64,000 bases of DNA, taken from positions 43,016 to 107,015 of the forward strand of contig NZ_JACXAI010000022.1 in assembly GCF_014773385.1 (NCBI RefSeq), read 5' to 3'. Position 1 is the stretch's first letter. Each line of letters opens with the position of its first letter. Shown one piece after another: positions 1 to 9,438 of the stretch. The DNA comes from Metabacillus arenae. Its GTDB lineage: Bacteria > Bacillota > Bacilli > Bacillales > Bacillaceae. Both the position numbers and the translations under genes were made by a program. The notes beneath the pieces are model-generated. The model saw only the letters and a list, made by a program, of their open reading frames with translations. It did no database searches and had not been told where the DNA came from.

Positions 1-1179
1 ACGGTGGAAGCAGCAAAAAATATGGGAGCTCCCTCTGGGGAAATTCTCACCAAAATTGTTCTTCCTGTGTTAAAACCAGTATTAACAACATTATCGGTTT
101 TGTTATTTGCCACAGGCATAGGTGCGTTCTCTGCTCCGTTAATTGTAGGCGGAGAAAACTTTCAAACGATTAGTCCAATGATATTAACATTTGCTAATAG
201 TATGAGTTCCAGAGATCTTGCTGCATTGTTAGCGATTTTTTTAGGGATTTCCCAAATTGTTTTACTTTATTTTATAACGAGAGCTGAGAAAAAAGGCTTT
301 TATATGTCGGTTTCAAAAGTGAAAACGAAAATAGTGAAGCAAAAAATAGAAAATAAGACTGTCAATTTTATTGTCCACTTCTTTGCATATGTCATTTTTG
401 CGATCTATGTATTGCCAATAGCTGCGGTTATCATTTTCTCCTTTACAGATACGTATAGCATCAGTACTGGAACACTTTCATGGGATCATTTTACGTTAGA
501 AAATTACGGAAAAATCTTAACTGATGCATCAGCATATGAACCCTTTGTAATAAGCATGATCTATTCTGGGTTAGCAGCCCTTATTGTCGTAGGAGCGATG
601 TTATTTATCGCGCGTTTAATCCACAGATATAACAATAAATTAACAACTACTTTAGAGTATTTATTCCATATTCCGTGGTTAATACCAGGTATATTAATGG
701 CTTTAGGATTAATTATCACCTTTGATAAACCATTACCAATTATAGGGGATATAGTTTTGACAGGAACTTTAAGCTTGTTGTTAATTGCTTATGTGATTGA
801 AAAAATTCCTTTTACATTGCGGATTTTGAAGGCGGCTTATTACTCATTTGACAGCTCGCTTGAGGATGCTGCTAAAAATTTAGGCGCAGGTTCCTTCTAT
901 ACATTTATTCGTGTGATTCTACCAATTGTTTTACCGACAACGTTAGCTATACTGGCATTAAACTTTAATAGTTTATTAGCAGATTATGATTTAACCGTGT
1001 TTTTATATCATCCATTGTATCAACCTCTTGGTATTGTGATTCGAAATAACACAGATCCAACAGCTTCGATTGATGCGAAGGCAATGAATTTTGTTTACTC
1101 AGTTATTTTAATGGTTATTTCTGCAATCGTTATTTACTTTGTTTATGGGAGAGGTAGTAAAAAGAAAAATATTTTATAA
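1..1179 (+). CDS. ABC transporter permease, fused two-domain type (5' truncated by window)
   Basis: Membrane subunit of an ABC importer. Reading is open from the first base, so the true start lies upstream. Two EAA loops, the contacts for the ATPase, are visible: EAAKNMGAPSGEILTKIVLP at the very start and EDAAKNLGAGSFYTFIRVIL near residue 290. Two permease domains are therefore fused in one chain, as in the FbpB/AfuB group (full proteins carry about 12 membrane helices; roughly eight are left here). Members of this group move ferric iron, but AfuABC moves hexose phosphates (family knowledge). The next two genes cleave phosphodiesters and phosphomonoesters, so a phosphorylated organic substrate is more likely than iron (inference). 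Confidence 0.88.
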   Translation, partial: TVEAAKNMGAPSGEILTKIVLPVLKPVLTTLSVLLFATGIGAFSAPLIVGGENFQTISPMILTFANSMSSRDLAALLAIFLGISQIVLLYFITRAEKKGFYMSVSKVKTKIVKQKIENKTVNFIVHFFAYVIFAIYVLPIAAVIIFSFTDTYSISTGTLSWDHFTLENYGKILTDASAYEPFVISMIYSGLAALIVVGAMLFIARLIHRYNNKLTTTLEYLFHIPWLIPGILMALGLIITFDKPLPIIGDIVLTGTLSLLLIAYVIEKIPFTLRILKAAYYSFDSSLEDAAKNLGAGSFYTFIRVILPIVLPTTLAILALNFNSLLADYDLTVFLYHPLYQPLGIVIRNNTDPTASIDAKAMNFVYSVILMVISAIVIYFVYGRGSKKKNIL

Positions 1180-1191
1180 GAGAGGTTTCAT

Positions 1192-2016
1192 ATGAATATC
1201 ATCAAAGATAAATTAGATAACAATCCTTTTTTAATCACCGTTCATAAAGGGAGCAGTATGGGAAATATTGTAGAAAATACGATCCCCTCTTTTTATGCTG
1301 CATCACAATCCGGCGCAGATATGTTGGAAATGGATATTATTCGTTCAACAGATGGAGAATTTTATGTTTTTCATGATGGAGATGAAAAAAGACTTTTAGG
1401 TCAAGATCGTGATATAAAAACAATGGATTCAGCCGAGATTGACTCACTCCATTATAGAAATAATTGGGGTATTTCTATCAATTTAAAAGTGGAGAAATTG
1501 AAAGACGTATTAAATACATTTAGAGGAGATATGCTCATAAATTTAGATCGTTCTTGGGATTATTGGGATACATTTCTTCCTTTTCTTGATCAGTTTAATA
1601 TGAAAGAGCAATTACTATTGAAATCTCCAGTTCAAAAAAGCTATTTGGATATTCTAGATGCTCATCCAGTGAAGTATTCCTACATGCCGATCATTTTCGA
1701 GCTATCAGACATAAAAGAAGTTGAAGCGTATGAAAATATTAATTTGATAGGTATGGAATTCATTGCAGAAAATCAAGATAGTCCATTGTTTCAAGATGAA
1801 ACAATCAACAAAATCAAAGAGAAAGATTTATTAATATGGATTAATGCCATTCGCCTTCATGATAACACGAATTTATTTGCAGAATTTGATGATGATGTTT
1901 CCATTATTAAAGGTCCAGAATTCGGTTGGAAAATACTCGTAGAAAAAAAGGCTGACATCATCCAAACGGATTGGCCCAATCATTTATATACCTATAGAGA
2001 AAAACTAAAAAAATAA
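1192..2016 (+). CDS. glycerophosphodiester phosphodiesterase family protein, cytoplasmic
   Basis: Predicted to hydrolyse glycerophosphodiesters to sn-glycerol 3-phosphate and an alcohol, or a related phosphodiester. Family landmarks are in order: HKG at residues 18-20 (usually HRG), ENT at 28-30, EMD at 46-48 and HDG at 61-63, covering the two catalytic histidines and metal-binding acids. Length, 274 residues, is normal. No signal peptide is present, so it acts on imported substrate. It begins 12 bases after the permease stop behind GAGAGG, so it is cotranscribed. The HKG variant and the partners hint at a substrate other than a plain lipid headgroup diester. Confidence 0.85.
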   Translation: MNIIKDKLDNNPFLITVHKGSSMGNIVENTIPSFYAASQSGADMLEMDIIRSTDGEFYVFHDGDEKRLLGQDRDIKTMDSAEIDSLHYRNNWGISINLKVEKLKDVLNTFRGDMLINLDRSWDYWDTFLPFLDQFNMKEQLLLKSPVQKSYLDILDAHPVKYSYMPIIFELSDIKEVEAYENINLIGMEFIAENQDSPLFQDETINKIKEKDLLIWINAIRLHDNTNLFAEFDDDVSIIKGPEFGWKILVEKKADIIQTDWPNHLYTYREKLKK

Positions 2017-2060
2017 TAAAAAATGGTAAATGTTTTCGCCATCGGAAAAGAAGGTACAAT

Positions 2061-2843
2061 ATGGACAAATTACAAAAAATGCATACTCAAATTTTGGAAT
2101 GGTTAAACGAAATTGTTCCAATTATAAAAGGTTCATTATCAGATGATTTAATGATTGAAACAAAAATAAATCGCAAAGACCTTGTGACAAATATAGATAA
2201 AAAAGTTCAAGATTTTCTTGTTCGAAAAATTACAGAAACCTATCCAACACATTTTATTGTCGGAGAAGAATCTCCAGAATTAAAAATAAGTGATAATAGA
2301 AAGCATGTATGGATCATTGATCCGATTGATGGGACCGCAAACCTTGTAAAACAACTAGACCATTTTTGTGTTTTAATTGCTTATTACGAAAATGACATCG
2401 GAAAATTAGGCTATATTTTTGATGTAATGAATGATGATTTATATTATGCCATTGAAAATAAAGGGGCCTTTTTAAATAATCAAAAATTACCAATGCCAGA
2501 AGAGATTTCATTACAGGAAGGGCTTATTTCAGCAGATGTTCGAGATTGGTATGGGAAAGAATGTTTTGGAAGATTGGCAGAGGAATCCTTTGATATTCGT
2601 TATTTTGGTTGTGGAGGCATTGATAGCATCCATGTCATTACCGGTAAGTTTGCAGCATTTGCTACATCGAAAGCTGGGCCTTGGGATTTAGCAGCCCAAC
2701 TTGTTTTTGCCAAAGAATTAGGTATGAAGGTTTCTCATTTTGATGGTCGTGAATTACATTATTTAGATCATGGCGATTGGGTAATTTCGAACAAAGGGGC
2801 TTATGATGACCTATTAACAATTCTAAAAGGATGGAATTGTTAA
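2061..2843 (+). CDS. inositol monophosphatase family phosphatase
   Basis: Mg2+-dependent phosphomonoesterase of the IMPase/FBPase/CysQ superfamily. Visible metal and phosphate site motifs are GEE (68-70), DPIDGT (87-92) and the C-terminal WD (208-209) in GPWDLAAQ. At 260 residues it is full length. AAGAAGG lies before the ATG. As third gene after a permease and a glycerophosphodiesterase it could remove phosphate from the product of that enzyme, for example inositol phosphate released from glycerophosphoinositol (inference). Specificity among inositol phosphate, sugar phosphates and PAP cannot be read from the sequence. Confidence 0.87.
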   Translation: MDKLQKMHTQILEWLNEIVPIIKGSLSDDLMIETKINRKDLVTNIDKKVQDFLVRKITETYPTHFIVGEESPELKISDNRKHVWIIDPIDGTANLVKQLDHFCVLIAYYENDIGKLGYIFDVMNDDLYYAIENKGAFLNNQKLPMPEEISLQEGLISADVRDWYGKECFGRLAEESFDIRYFGCGGIDSIHVITGKFAAFATSKAGPWDLAAQLVFAKELGMKVSHFDGRELHYLDHGDWVISNKGAYDDLLTILKGWNC

Positions 2844-2934
2844 GTTCATGTAGATTATTATTAAATATTACTAAGCTAATAGTTATTATTTGTTAAAATA
2901 GAAGAACCTTTTTGTTTTTCTAGGAGTGGAAAAG

Positions 2935-5088
2935 ATGGTAACAATATTAGATATTGCTAAAGCAGCTGGTGTCTCACACGGAACAGTTTCTAATGTATTA
3001 AATGGCAAAGGAAATGTTAGCTCGAAAAAAATGGAACTTGTTCTGAAGGTTGCTGAAGAATTAGGATACAACCTCAATAATAATGCCAAATTATTACGTT
3101 CAGGTAAAAGTCAAACCATTATTATGATTTTACCAACTATCTCTTTAGGTGAGTATGCTGCATTTTATGAAAGTGCTTTAAGGGAAGCGGCTACAAGAGA
3201 TTATCAAATTAAATTGTATTGCACGTATGATAACCCAATCAAAGAATTGGAAATTATAAAAGAAATCATAAGAGAACGACCTTCAGGGATCATTACAGTT
3301 TCTTCTTTAGATGATGCTAATGAGTACTATAATCATCTTTCTATTAATAAAAGTGATATTGTTTTTTTAAACCGTCATACGAAAAATGCTTTAGAGTTTA
3401 TCTCGTTTGATTTCAAACAAGCAGGTATGGACATTGCAGAGTATATCAATCAGTTGAATGTGAATACGATTGGTGTTTTTACAGATGAAGATAAACATTC
3501 CAATGAACATGACTTTATTTCAACTTTTTTAAAACAAGTAAATAATAAAAACGTAGTAATTTCCCATTCAAATATGGCACATGAGTACGAAAATGCATTC
3601 GACTTGATGCAAAGTACGTCTTTTGATTGGATCATTACTACAAACGTTTCTAAAGCAGTCATGCTAATAAAGGCTTATCATTACGGATCAACCAAACCTT
3701 TGCCTAAATTAATTGCTTTGGCACCCTTTAAAAATTCATATAGCAATGAAATATTCTATTATTTTCAAGATTATGGCTATGTAGGAGAAAACGTGGTTAA
3801 GAAAATCATTCTTAATATTAATTTAAAGGAAAAAAGCCATTCAAAAAAATATCAAAATATTGGGTTTTTAGAAAAGGTTGTAAATTATAGAAAATATGAT
3901 AAGCAAATTAACATGTTAACGATCGAATCACCAGCAACCAAAGCACTTAAGAAAATCATTCCACATTTCGAAAAGAACACAAATATCCGTGTAAATCTAG
4001 ATATAAAAAAGACTAATGACATATTTGATATTATTAAAGATGTTGAAAAATGGGAAATCTATGACATTATTCGTCTAGATGTTGTAGGGTTATCTTGGTA
4101 TGGTCAAAAGATCTTTAAATATTTACAAGGTTTAGATACAAACCTGGATCGTGTAATAGATAATTTACCGTATTTTTTAAAAGACTACTATGCCAATATT
4201 AATGATGTAACCTATGCTCTGCCTTTTGATATTAGTATACAAATGTTATTTTATCGAAAGGATATCTTTGAAAATGAAATTGTTAAACGTAAATATTTTG
4301 AGAAAACAAAATCAGAATTAAAGATTCCAACAAATTTTGATACGTATAATGAAATCTTGAAATTTTTTAATGAAAGTGATTTTGATTTATTAAAAGGAGT
4401 TCATGGGGCATCAATGATTACTGGAAATGATAACACCATCGCTACAGAATATTTACTTCGATATTACTCTCTTAAAGGATCCTTACTTAATGATTCAGAA
4501 ATAAAACTAGATAAGGACATTGCAAAAAATGCAATGAAACTACTTTATGAAAATTATCGAAATTCTAAAGTTGTAGATACAAATTGGTGGGGAGAAGAAG
4601 TAAAAAACTTTGTAGATGGAAAGTCTGCAATGGTCATAGGGTTTATGAACCACTTATCTGTTGTATCCCAAAGTAATATTAAAGATTCAATCGGAATTGC
4701 AAATGTACCAGGAGATACACCTTTATTAGGTGGTGGTATTTTGGGAGTGACGAAAAAAACAAATAACGTAAATGAAAGTATCGAATTTTTAAAATGGATA
4801 AATAGTAATGAAATATCAGAGCAAATTACTTTATTGGGTGGAAATACGGCGAGTTATTTCTTATCGAATAGTTCAGTCGTAAATACGATGTACCCATGGT
4901 TAAATAAAGCGAAAAAGACAATTATGAATGGAAAACGAGAAAATACTTTTGAAGACGGACAAAGTATAGATATCAAACAAGCCGAAGAAATTATTGGAAA
5001 ACATGTATTAAAAATGCTTGAAGAAGAACAACCTGATTTTGATAGATACGTGGACTTAATAAATGAAGAACTAATTACTCAGTTTTGA
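2935..5088 (+). CDS. LacI-type regulator fused to an ABC solute-binding domain
   Basis: A 717-residue protein with three parts. Residues 1-50 are a LacI helix-turn-helix (VTILDIAKAAGVSHGTVSN) with hinge; about 55-310 resemble the LacI/periplasmic-binding-protein-1 effector domain; about 325-710 resemble an extracellular solute-binding protein family 1 domain (landmarks YALPFDISIQMLFYRKD and GKSAMVIGF). There is no signal peptide, so the binding domain sits in the cytoplasm. ATG is preferred over the upstream GTG because TAGGAG lies eight bases before it and overlaps the GTG. It follows the transporter, diesterase and phosphatase genes on the same strand and probably controls them, sensing the imported or processed ligand (inference). 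The fusion itself is directly visible as one unbroken frame. Confidence 0.85.
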   Translation: MVTILDIAKAAGVSHGTVSNVLNGKGNVSSKKMELVLKVAEELGYNLNNNAKLLRSGKSQTIIMILPTISLGEYAAFYESALREAATRDYQIKLYCTYDNPIKELEIIKEIIRERPSGIITVSSLDDANEYYNHLSINKSDIVFLNRHTKNALEFISFDFKQAGMDIAEYINQLNVNTIGVFTDEDKHSNEHDFISTFLKQVNNKNVVISHSNMAHEYENAFDLMQSTSFDWIITTNVSKAVMLIKAYHYGSTKPLPKLIALAPFKNSYSNEIFYYFQDYGYVGENVVKKIILNINLKEKSHSKKYQNIGFLEKVVNYRKYDKQINMLTIESPATKALKKIIPHFEKNTNIRVNLDIKKTNDIFDIIKDVEKWEIYDIIRLDVVGLSWYGQKIFKYLQGLDTNLDRVIDNLPYFLKDYYANINDVTYALPFDISIQMLFYRKDIFENEIVKRKYFEKTKSELKIPTNFDTYNEILKFFNESDFDLLKGVHGASMITGNDNTIATEYLLRYYSLKGSLLNDSEIKLDKDIAKNAMKLLYENYRNSKVVDTNWWGEEVKNFVDGKSAMVIGFMNHLSVVSQSNIKDSIGIANVPGDTPLLGGGILGVTKKTNNVNESIEFLKWINSNEISEQITLLGGNTASYFLSNSSVVNTMYPWLNKAKKTIMNGKRENTFEDGQSIDIKQAEEIIGKHVLKMLEEEQPDFDRYVDLINEELITQF

Positions 5089-5105
5089 GGAAATTGACTG
5101 GTTAG

Positions 5106-5387
5106 ATTGGAACTGAATTGGATGGGAAGTTTCCAGAAAATATGAACGAACAAATTAGCAACACTTTTAATAATATTAAATCAGTAATAAATTCTGAAGA
5201 ATTGACTATTAAAAATATTATAAAAGTAAACATCTGGGCAACACAAAAAATTGATTGGGATTATTTATATACCAAATGGAAGGAATAGTTCGGTCATGAA
5301 TATCCAGCAATGACGATAGGCTATATTTTTGAATTAGGGTTACCAGAAATAAAAATTGAAATATGGGCAGCTAAAGTTTTAAAATAA
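5106..5387 (+). pseudogene. RidA (YjgF) family enamine/imine deaminase, decayed
   Basis: The frame reads GTELDGKFPENMNEQISNTF, continues through a typical RidA core (NIKSVINSEELTIKNIIKVN), hits an in-frame TAG at 5286 and resumes with FGHEYPAMTIGYIFELG and IKIEIWAAKVLK. The final part carries the conserved E-I-E-x-x-A pattern, but the arginine of the usual A-R-T motif is a methionine. The first 20 or so residues are missing behind another stop. A stop, a lost N-terminus and a lost catalytic arginine mark it as dead. It lies just downstream of the LacI fusion gene. Confidence 0.75.
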
Positions 5388-5394
5388 CATTCAC

Positions 5395-5436
5395 TTCCAC
5401 GCAAAAATCAAGCTTCATTATGTCTTTTGCGTGGAA
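5395..5436 (+). terminator. 12-bp perfect inverted repeat, possible bidirectional terminator
   Basis: TTCCACGCAAAA and TTTTGCGTGGAA are perfect complements separated by 18 bases, between two convergent genes. No strong T-tract follows on the plus strand, so termination strength is uncertain. Confidence 0.5.
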
Positions 5437-5489
5437 TTATTAGTTTATGGCGTAAGCCGGAGAGAATAGCGGTTGAGTGCAAAGCTTTA

Positions 5490-6416
5490 TTAGTTTTTTT
5501 CATTATGAACCAAAGTTATAACTACATTTCCCTTTTTGTGCCCTTTTTCTACATATCTGTGAGCCTCTGGGATTTGTACCAGCTGATAGCGTCTATCTAT
5601 GACCGATTTTATCTTTCCTGTCTCAACGAGCTCTTTGAGGAAAATTAAATCTTCAATACGTTCCTTTGCCACCCCCTGCCCTTCAACTGACACGTAAGTC
5701 CCTTTCGGAGTTAGTGCTTTCTTGCAATTTGCTTTTGAGATTTTCCCAACTGCATCAAAGATGATATCATAAAGCTCTCCTCTTTTTGTAAAATCCTCTT
5801 TTGTGTAATCAATTACCTGATCGGCTCCTAGAGATTTTACCAATTCTAAATTTATGGTACTGCATACCCCGGTAACTTCTGCCCCAAAGTATTTGGCAAG
5901 CTGTACCGCGGAAGTCCCTACCGCCCCGGAAGCTCCATAGATAAGAACTTTTTGTCCATTCTGGATATTGCCTTTTCTAAGAAAATGCAACGCTGAAGTT
6001 CCCCCAAAAGGAACGGCAGCAGCTTCCTCATAGGTCAAATTGTCCGGCTTTATTGCTACCATTCCGTCTTCAGGCAGACATGTGTATTCGGCATAAGCGC
6101 CAAACCTCATTCCAGTTAATACAAAAACCTGGTCACCTTTCTTAAATCGTTTTACATCTTTGCCTATTGCTTCAATTTCCCCGGCTAACTCCACCCCAAG
6201 TATAGGCATTCTTGGTTTTCTGAGACCTAAGATTATTCGCATCGGGATCCAGTATAAGATTGGACTATTGAAACTCCGAACTCTTAAGTCACCTGATGCT
6301 ACTGTTGTCGCATGAATACTTACCAGTATTTCATTGTCCTTGGGAGTAGGTTTTTCTACCTCTTTGAGTTCCAGAACATCGGGTGAACCGTATTTTGTGC
6401 ATACAATTGCTTTCAT
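5490..6416 (-). CDS. NAD(P)-dependent quinone oxidoreductase / zinc-free alcohol dehydrogenase (MDR family)
   Basis: Medium-chain dehydrogenase/reductase of 308 residues, predicted to reduce quinones or enones with NADPH. The GroES-like N-terminal half carries [15 protein letters not shown] (71-85); the Rossmann half carries [20 protein letters not shown] (160-179). Zinc-binding cysteines and histidines of true alcohol dehydrogenases are absent. The start [10 protein letters not shown] is chosen because AAGGAGGAG lies eight bases ahead; a longer open frame upstream has no ribosome site. It is transcribed alone, converging with the RidA remnant. Confidence 0.88.
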   Translation of the reverse strand: MKAIVCTKYGSPDVLELKEVEKPTPKDNEILVSIHATTVASGDLRVRSFNSPILYWIPMRIILGLRKPRMPILGVELAGEIEAIGKDVKRFKKGDQVFVLTGMRFGAYAEYTCLPEDGMVAIKPDNLTYEEAAAVPFGGTSALHFLRKGNIQNGQKVLIYGASGAVGTSAVQLAKYFGAEVTGVCSTINLELVKSLGADQVIDYTKEDFTKRGELYDIIFDAVGKISKANCKKALTPKGTYVSVEGQGVAKERIEDLIFLKELVETGKIKSVIDRRYQLVQIPEAHRYVEKGHKKGNVVITLVHNEKN

Positions 6417-6562
6417 ACTCTCCTCCTTAAGTTTTGATGTCATCATTTTAATCTATGATATAAGTTACAATATAAAACAAATTAATTTACTCTACTATTA
6501 GAAACCATTATTAAATGAAGGGGAAAGAAAGCTTTCACAAGCTAACTCTCTAAAGACTTCGG

Positions 6563-6584
6563 TTTAATCAATCGTTTGATTAAA
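6563..6584. promoter_or_regulatory. operator-like palindrome, TetR style
   Basis: Arms TTTAATCAA and TTGATTAAA flank TCGT. The site lies about 150 bases upstream of the quinone oxidoreductase start. Related palindromes occur at 18614 and 32448. Binding protein unknown. Confidence 0.4.
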
Positions 6585-6858
6585 AGCGGGGGAAAGCCTG
6601 ATATATCAAGGATTAAAAGCGAGAAATAAAAGAAAGAGAAGTCCTTAAAGCCAAGAATTCAAGCATGAGAAAAAGCGGGAAGAAAAGCCTGGAAAAGAGC
6701 AAGAGTGATCATTCTATTCCCCTTAATCCTTTAGATTTTCATTTGCACCCTATTCTTTAATTATTTCACCAGGAAACGATGTCTTGTTAACGGAATGGTA
6801 TCTTTATCTGATGAAATTTAGGATCGGAAATTGATCACCTTTCCAAGTGGTAGTGTAT
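6585..6858. other. intergenic, purine-rich, no gene recognised
   Basis: Strongly purine-rich on the plus strand with two similar stretches (AAAAGCGGGGGAAAGCCTG near 6582 and AAAAGCGGGAAGAAAAGCCT near 6671). No open frame with a ribosome site and no known RNA motif was recognised. Confidence 0.4.
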
Positions 6859-7190
6859 CTAACAAGTCCGTGCTTCTTTTAAAAAATAGTAATAAGGGAG
6901 CACATTTTTCCGCATATATCTTTTATAATATTCCCGTTCAATTTCGAACTTCTCTAACACAAGTTCTTCTAGTAGCTTATCTTTCATTTTAAAAGCATGA
7001 GCGACTTCAAACATACCTTGTCCTTTACCTACAGTTAGTAGAAGGTCCGTTGCCATTACTATTGACTCTCCTGAAACAACTTTTTTGAAGGAGTCCAATT
7101 TTTAACGTAAGAATGCTGCTTTTCAAACAATGGAATGTAAACCAAGGTTGTATATGTTATACAGAAAAGATCAAATGAAAACTATCAGAT
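6859..7190 (-). pseudogene. unrecognised gene remnant with a frameshift
   Basis: Two overlapping minus-strand frames look like parts of one protein. One reads LVYIPLFEKQHSYVKNWTPS and stops near 7060; the other, open from about 7098, reads MATDLLLTVGKGQGMFEVAH and EELVLEKFEIEREYYKRYM to the stop. Neither has a ribosome site and the only start in the second frame is a TTG. A single indel near 7060 would join them. No family was recognised. Confidence 0.35.
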
Positions 7191-7195
7191 ACAGT

Positions 7196-8134
7196 TTAAT
7201 ACCTTGAGTTTGCTTGTTTTTCATAGATTTCTATTAAAGCTCTTGCATTCATACTTAGATAACGTTCCTTTTTATAGGTAAACACTAATGTACGAGTAGG
7301 GTTTGAATCTAATTTCATATAGTGAAGGGAGGTTTGATAAGAACTTCGGTGAATACCCATTTCGGGAACAATTGTAAGGCCGAGACCATGTTCGACAAGG
7401 GATTGGGCTGTTTCAATGCTGCTTGTTTCATAGGCAATCTGTGGTCCAAATCCGCCTCGCGCACATAATTCTAGTACTGTACGCCGAAAACCATATCCTT
7501 GTTTCAATAAAATAAATGGACAATTGGCGAAATCCTCAATAGGCAAAGTATTTTGTTTGATTAATATAGAAGAAGACATTATCTGTTTTACTTTTTCTGG
7601 CATCCATTGTTTTTGTTCATTTGGTAATACAAGATAAAGCGGCTCAGTAAGCATTGTTTTTGTATGTAAACGGGAATCTTCTATTGGTAGTGACAGGATA
7701 GAAAGATCAACTAACCCCCTCGCGGTTAAGTCTAATAGCTTTTCTGTTGATTCTTCAATTAGTTCAATACATACATTTGGAAATTGTTCTTTATAGATTT
7801 TAAGAAGTGGAGGCAAAATATGTCCGCCAGTAATAGCGGTTGAGCCAATCTTTAATTCACCTCTTACTCCTTCTTTCCGTTCAAGAATCTCTCGTCTTAG
7901 GTCATCACGCATTTGTAAGATCTTCTCAGCTTGTTTAACAAACACAAAACCATCAGGAGTTGGTTCTACTGGATAGCCAGGCTTTCGATGAAACAAATAG
8001 ACATCGAGTTCCTGTTCCAATTTGTCAATTTGTTTACTTAAAGATGGCTGTGCAATGTGAAGATGGGAAGCAGCTTTTGTAAAACTCTTTGTTTTATATA
8101 TTTCCAATGCATACTCAAATAGTCTCATTTCCAT
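7196..8134 (-). CDS. LysR family transcriptional regulator
   Basis: A 312-residue LysR activator/repressor. The winged helix-turn-helix is at residues 3-65 (ALEIYKTKSFTKAASHLHIA, then QPSLSKQIDKLEQEL). The effector domain has the usual two halves, with GLGLTIVPEMG marking the second. The start is ATG at 8134 because GGAGG lies seven bases ahead; the frame stays open well beyond it into the neighbouring gene, but that extension is not coding. It is divergent from the methyltransferase gene with about 125 bases between, the usual arrangement for a LysR protein and its target. Confidence 0.9.
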   Translation of the reverse strand: MEMRLFEYALEIYKTKSFTKAASHLHIAQPSLSKQIDKLEQELDVYLFHRKPGYPVEPTPDGFVFVKQAEKILQMRDDLRREILERKEGVRGELKIGSTAITGGHILPPLLKIYKEQFPNVCIELIEESTEKLLDLTARGLVDLSILSLPIEDSRLHTKTMLTEPLYLVLPNEQKQWMPEKVKQIMSSSILIKQNTLPIEDFANCPFILLKQGYGFRRTVLELCARGGFGPQIAYETSSIETAQSLVEHGLGLTIVPEMGIHRSSYQTSLHYMKLDSNPTRTLVFTYKKERYLSMNARALIEIYEKQANSRY

Positions 8135-8259
8135 CCTATTCCTCCATAGCTTGCAGCTATTAATATAATAGATTATATATCTTAGACGAATCTTTGTTTT
8201 ATAGATTATCATAAAAAATATAAAATTATAAATATTTCCAAATGAAGGAGTGTTACAAC

Positions 8260-9030
8260 ATGGGTTCTGTGAATGCTTGGAATGCCGATTTGTACGATGG
8301 AAAATTAAGCTTTGTATCCCATTTTGGCAAAGGAGTAGTTGAGCTGCTTCAGCCGCAAAGAGGAGAGAAAATTCTTGATTTGGGCTGTGGGACGGGGGAT
8401 CTTTCATACGAAATTTCTAAGTCTGGTGCGATTGTGACGGGAATTGATTCCTCCGATGAAATGATTAAAAAGGCATGCGAAAAATATCCTCAAATCCCGT
8501 TCATAATTGATGATGGAGAAACATTTAGAACCAATGAAAAATATGATGCAGTTTTTTCGAATGCTTCCCTTCATTGGATGAAACAAGCGGAGAAAGTGAT
8601 CGAATCGGTTAAGCAAGCATTATATCCAGGTGGCCGCTTTGTTGCTGAATTTGGTGGGAAAGGAAATGTCCAAACCGTTATTCGGGGAATAACAGAGGTA
8701 CTTTCTCAAGAATATGGAATACATGCAACAAAAAGAAACCCATGGTATTTTCCAAGTATAGGGGAATATAGTACTCTACTTGAAAAGAACGGATTTAAAG
8801 TATCATATGCCCATCATTTTGATCGGCCTACCCCATTAACGGATGGAGAAAAGGGGTTGAATCATTGGCTGGACAGTTTTGCTGATGACTTTTTCCCTGA
8901 GTTCTCTAAAGAAGAAAAAATGGACATTTACAGAAAAATAAAAAATAAGATTCAGCCCGATTTATATAAAGATGGCATATGGGAAGCTGATTATAAACGA
9001 ATTCAAATTGCAGCAATTAAGAACAAATAG
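8260..9030 (+). CDS. class I SAM-dependent methyltransferase (type 11)
   Basis: A 256-residue methyltransferase resembling trans-aconitate methyltransferase and YcgJ. Motif I is ILDLGCGTGDLSYEI, motif II ends in GIDSSDEMI, and FSNASLHWM matches the motif IV/post-IV region. Target unknown. The start is the second ATG because GAAGGAGTG sits nine bases before it, while the first ATG overlaps that site. Divergently paired with the LysR gene, which may regulate it (inference). A strong terminator follows. Confidence 0.87.
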   Translation: MGSVNAWNADLYDGKLSFVSHFGKGVVELLQPQRGEKILDLGCGTGDLSYEISKSGAIVTGIDSSDEMIKKACEKYPQIPFIIDDGETFRTNEKYDAVFSNASLHWMKQAEKVIESVKQALYPGGRFVAEFGGKGNVQTVIRGITEVLSQEYGIHATKRNPWYFPSIGEYSTLLEKNGFKVSYAHHFDRPTPLTDGEKGLNHWLDSFADDFFPEFSKEEKMDIYRKIKNKIQPDLYKDGIWEADYKRIQIAAIKNK

Positions 9031-9122
9031 TTCCTTTTATGCTATGTTCATAAATTAGAGAAGATTTTATAAGAAACTTCTCAAAAATTATTCACATGAT
9101 GTGGATTTAAAAAAGTTTGATC

Positions 9123-9160
9123 AAAATCCTGTTTGATTATAAACAGGATTTTTTGCTTTT
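9123..9160 (+). terminator. intrinsic terminator after the methyltransferase gene
   Basis: A 12-bp stem, AAAATCCTGTTT with AAACAGGATTTT, loop GATTAT, followed by TTGCTTTT. The preceding bases and half-stem recur in the terminator at 20781. Confidence 0.85.
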
Positions 9161-9438
9161 ACCTGTTACTTCATTCGTTATTAGAACAAACCATTCAACA
9201 CAATCCGTGTAAAGTTTACAAAAATCCATAAAATTCTATTGCTGTTGCAATAAATAATTAATATCTACTTAATATCCCTATCTTATAATGAAAATCAATT
9301 ATTACAGGCTTTTGAAGGTTTTAGTGTCCGAGCTGTTTCTGCTAAAGGTCTGGTCATTGCTTAGAAAGGATAATAAAATAAATCCGTTTTAATTTTAATT
9401 TACTATATTAATCTTAGAGTACTGAAGGAGTGGAAATA
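9161..9438. other. intergenic with a short gene remnant
   Basis: AT-rich. Around 9306-9364 a short plus-strand frame reads LQAFEGFSVRAVSAKGLVIA then stops; it looks like the end of a lost protein but no family is recognisable. The promoter of the next gene must lie here; no clear consensus was picked. Confidence 0.3.

Noticed and set aside
7199..7200. tRNA, rRNA or intact transposase genes anywhere in the window
   Set aside because: None could be recognised on either strand; only eroded small mobile-type genes and a MITE candidate were seen.
8135..8407. Upstream extension of the LysR gene
   Set aside because: Overlaps the divergent methyltransferase and its promoter; the ribosome site defines the start at 8134.
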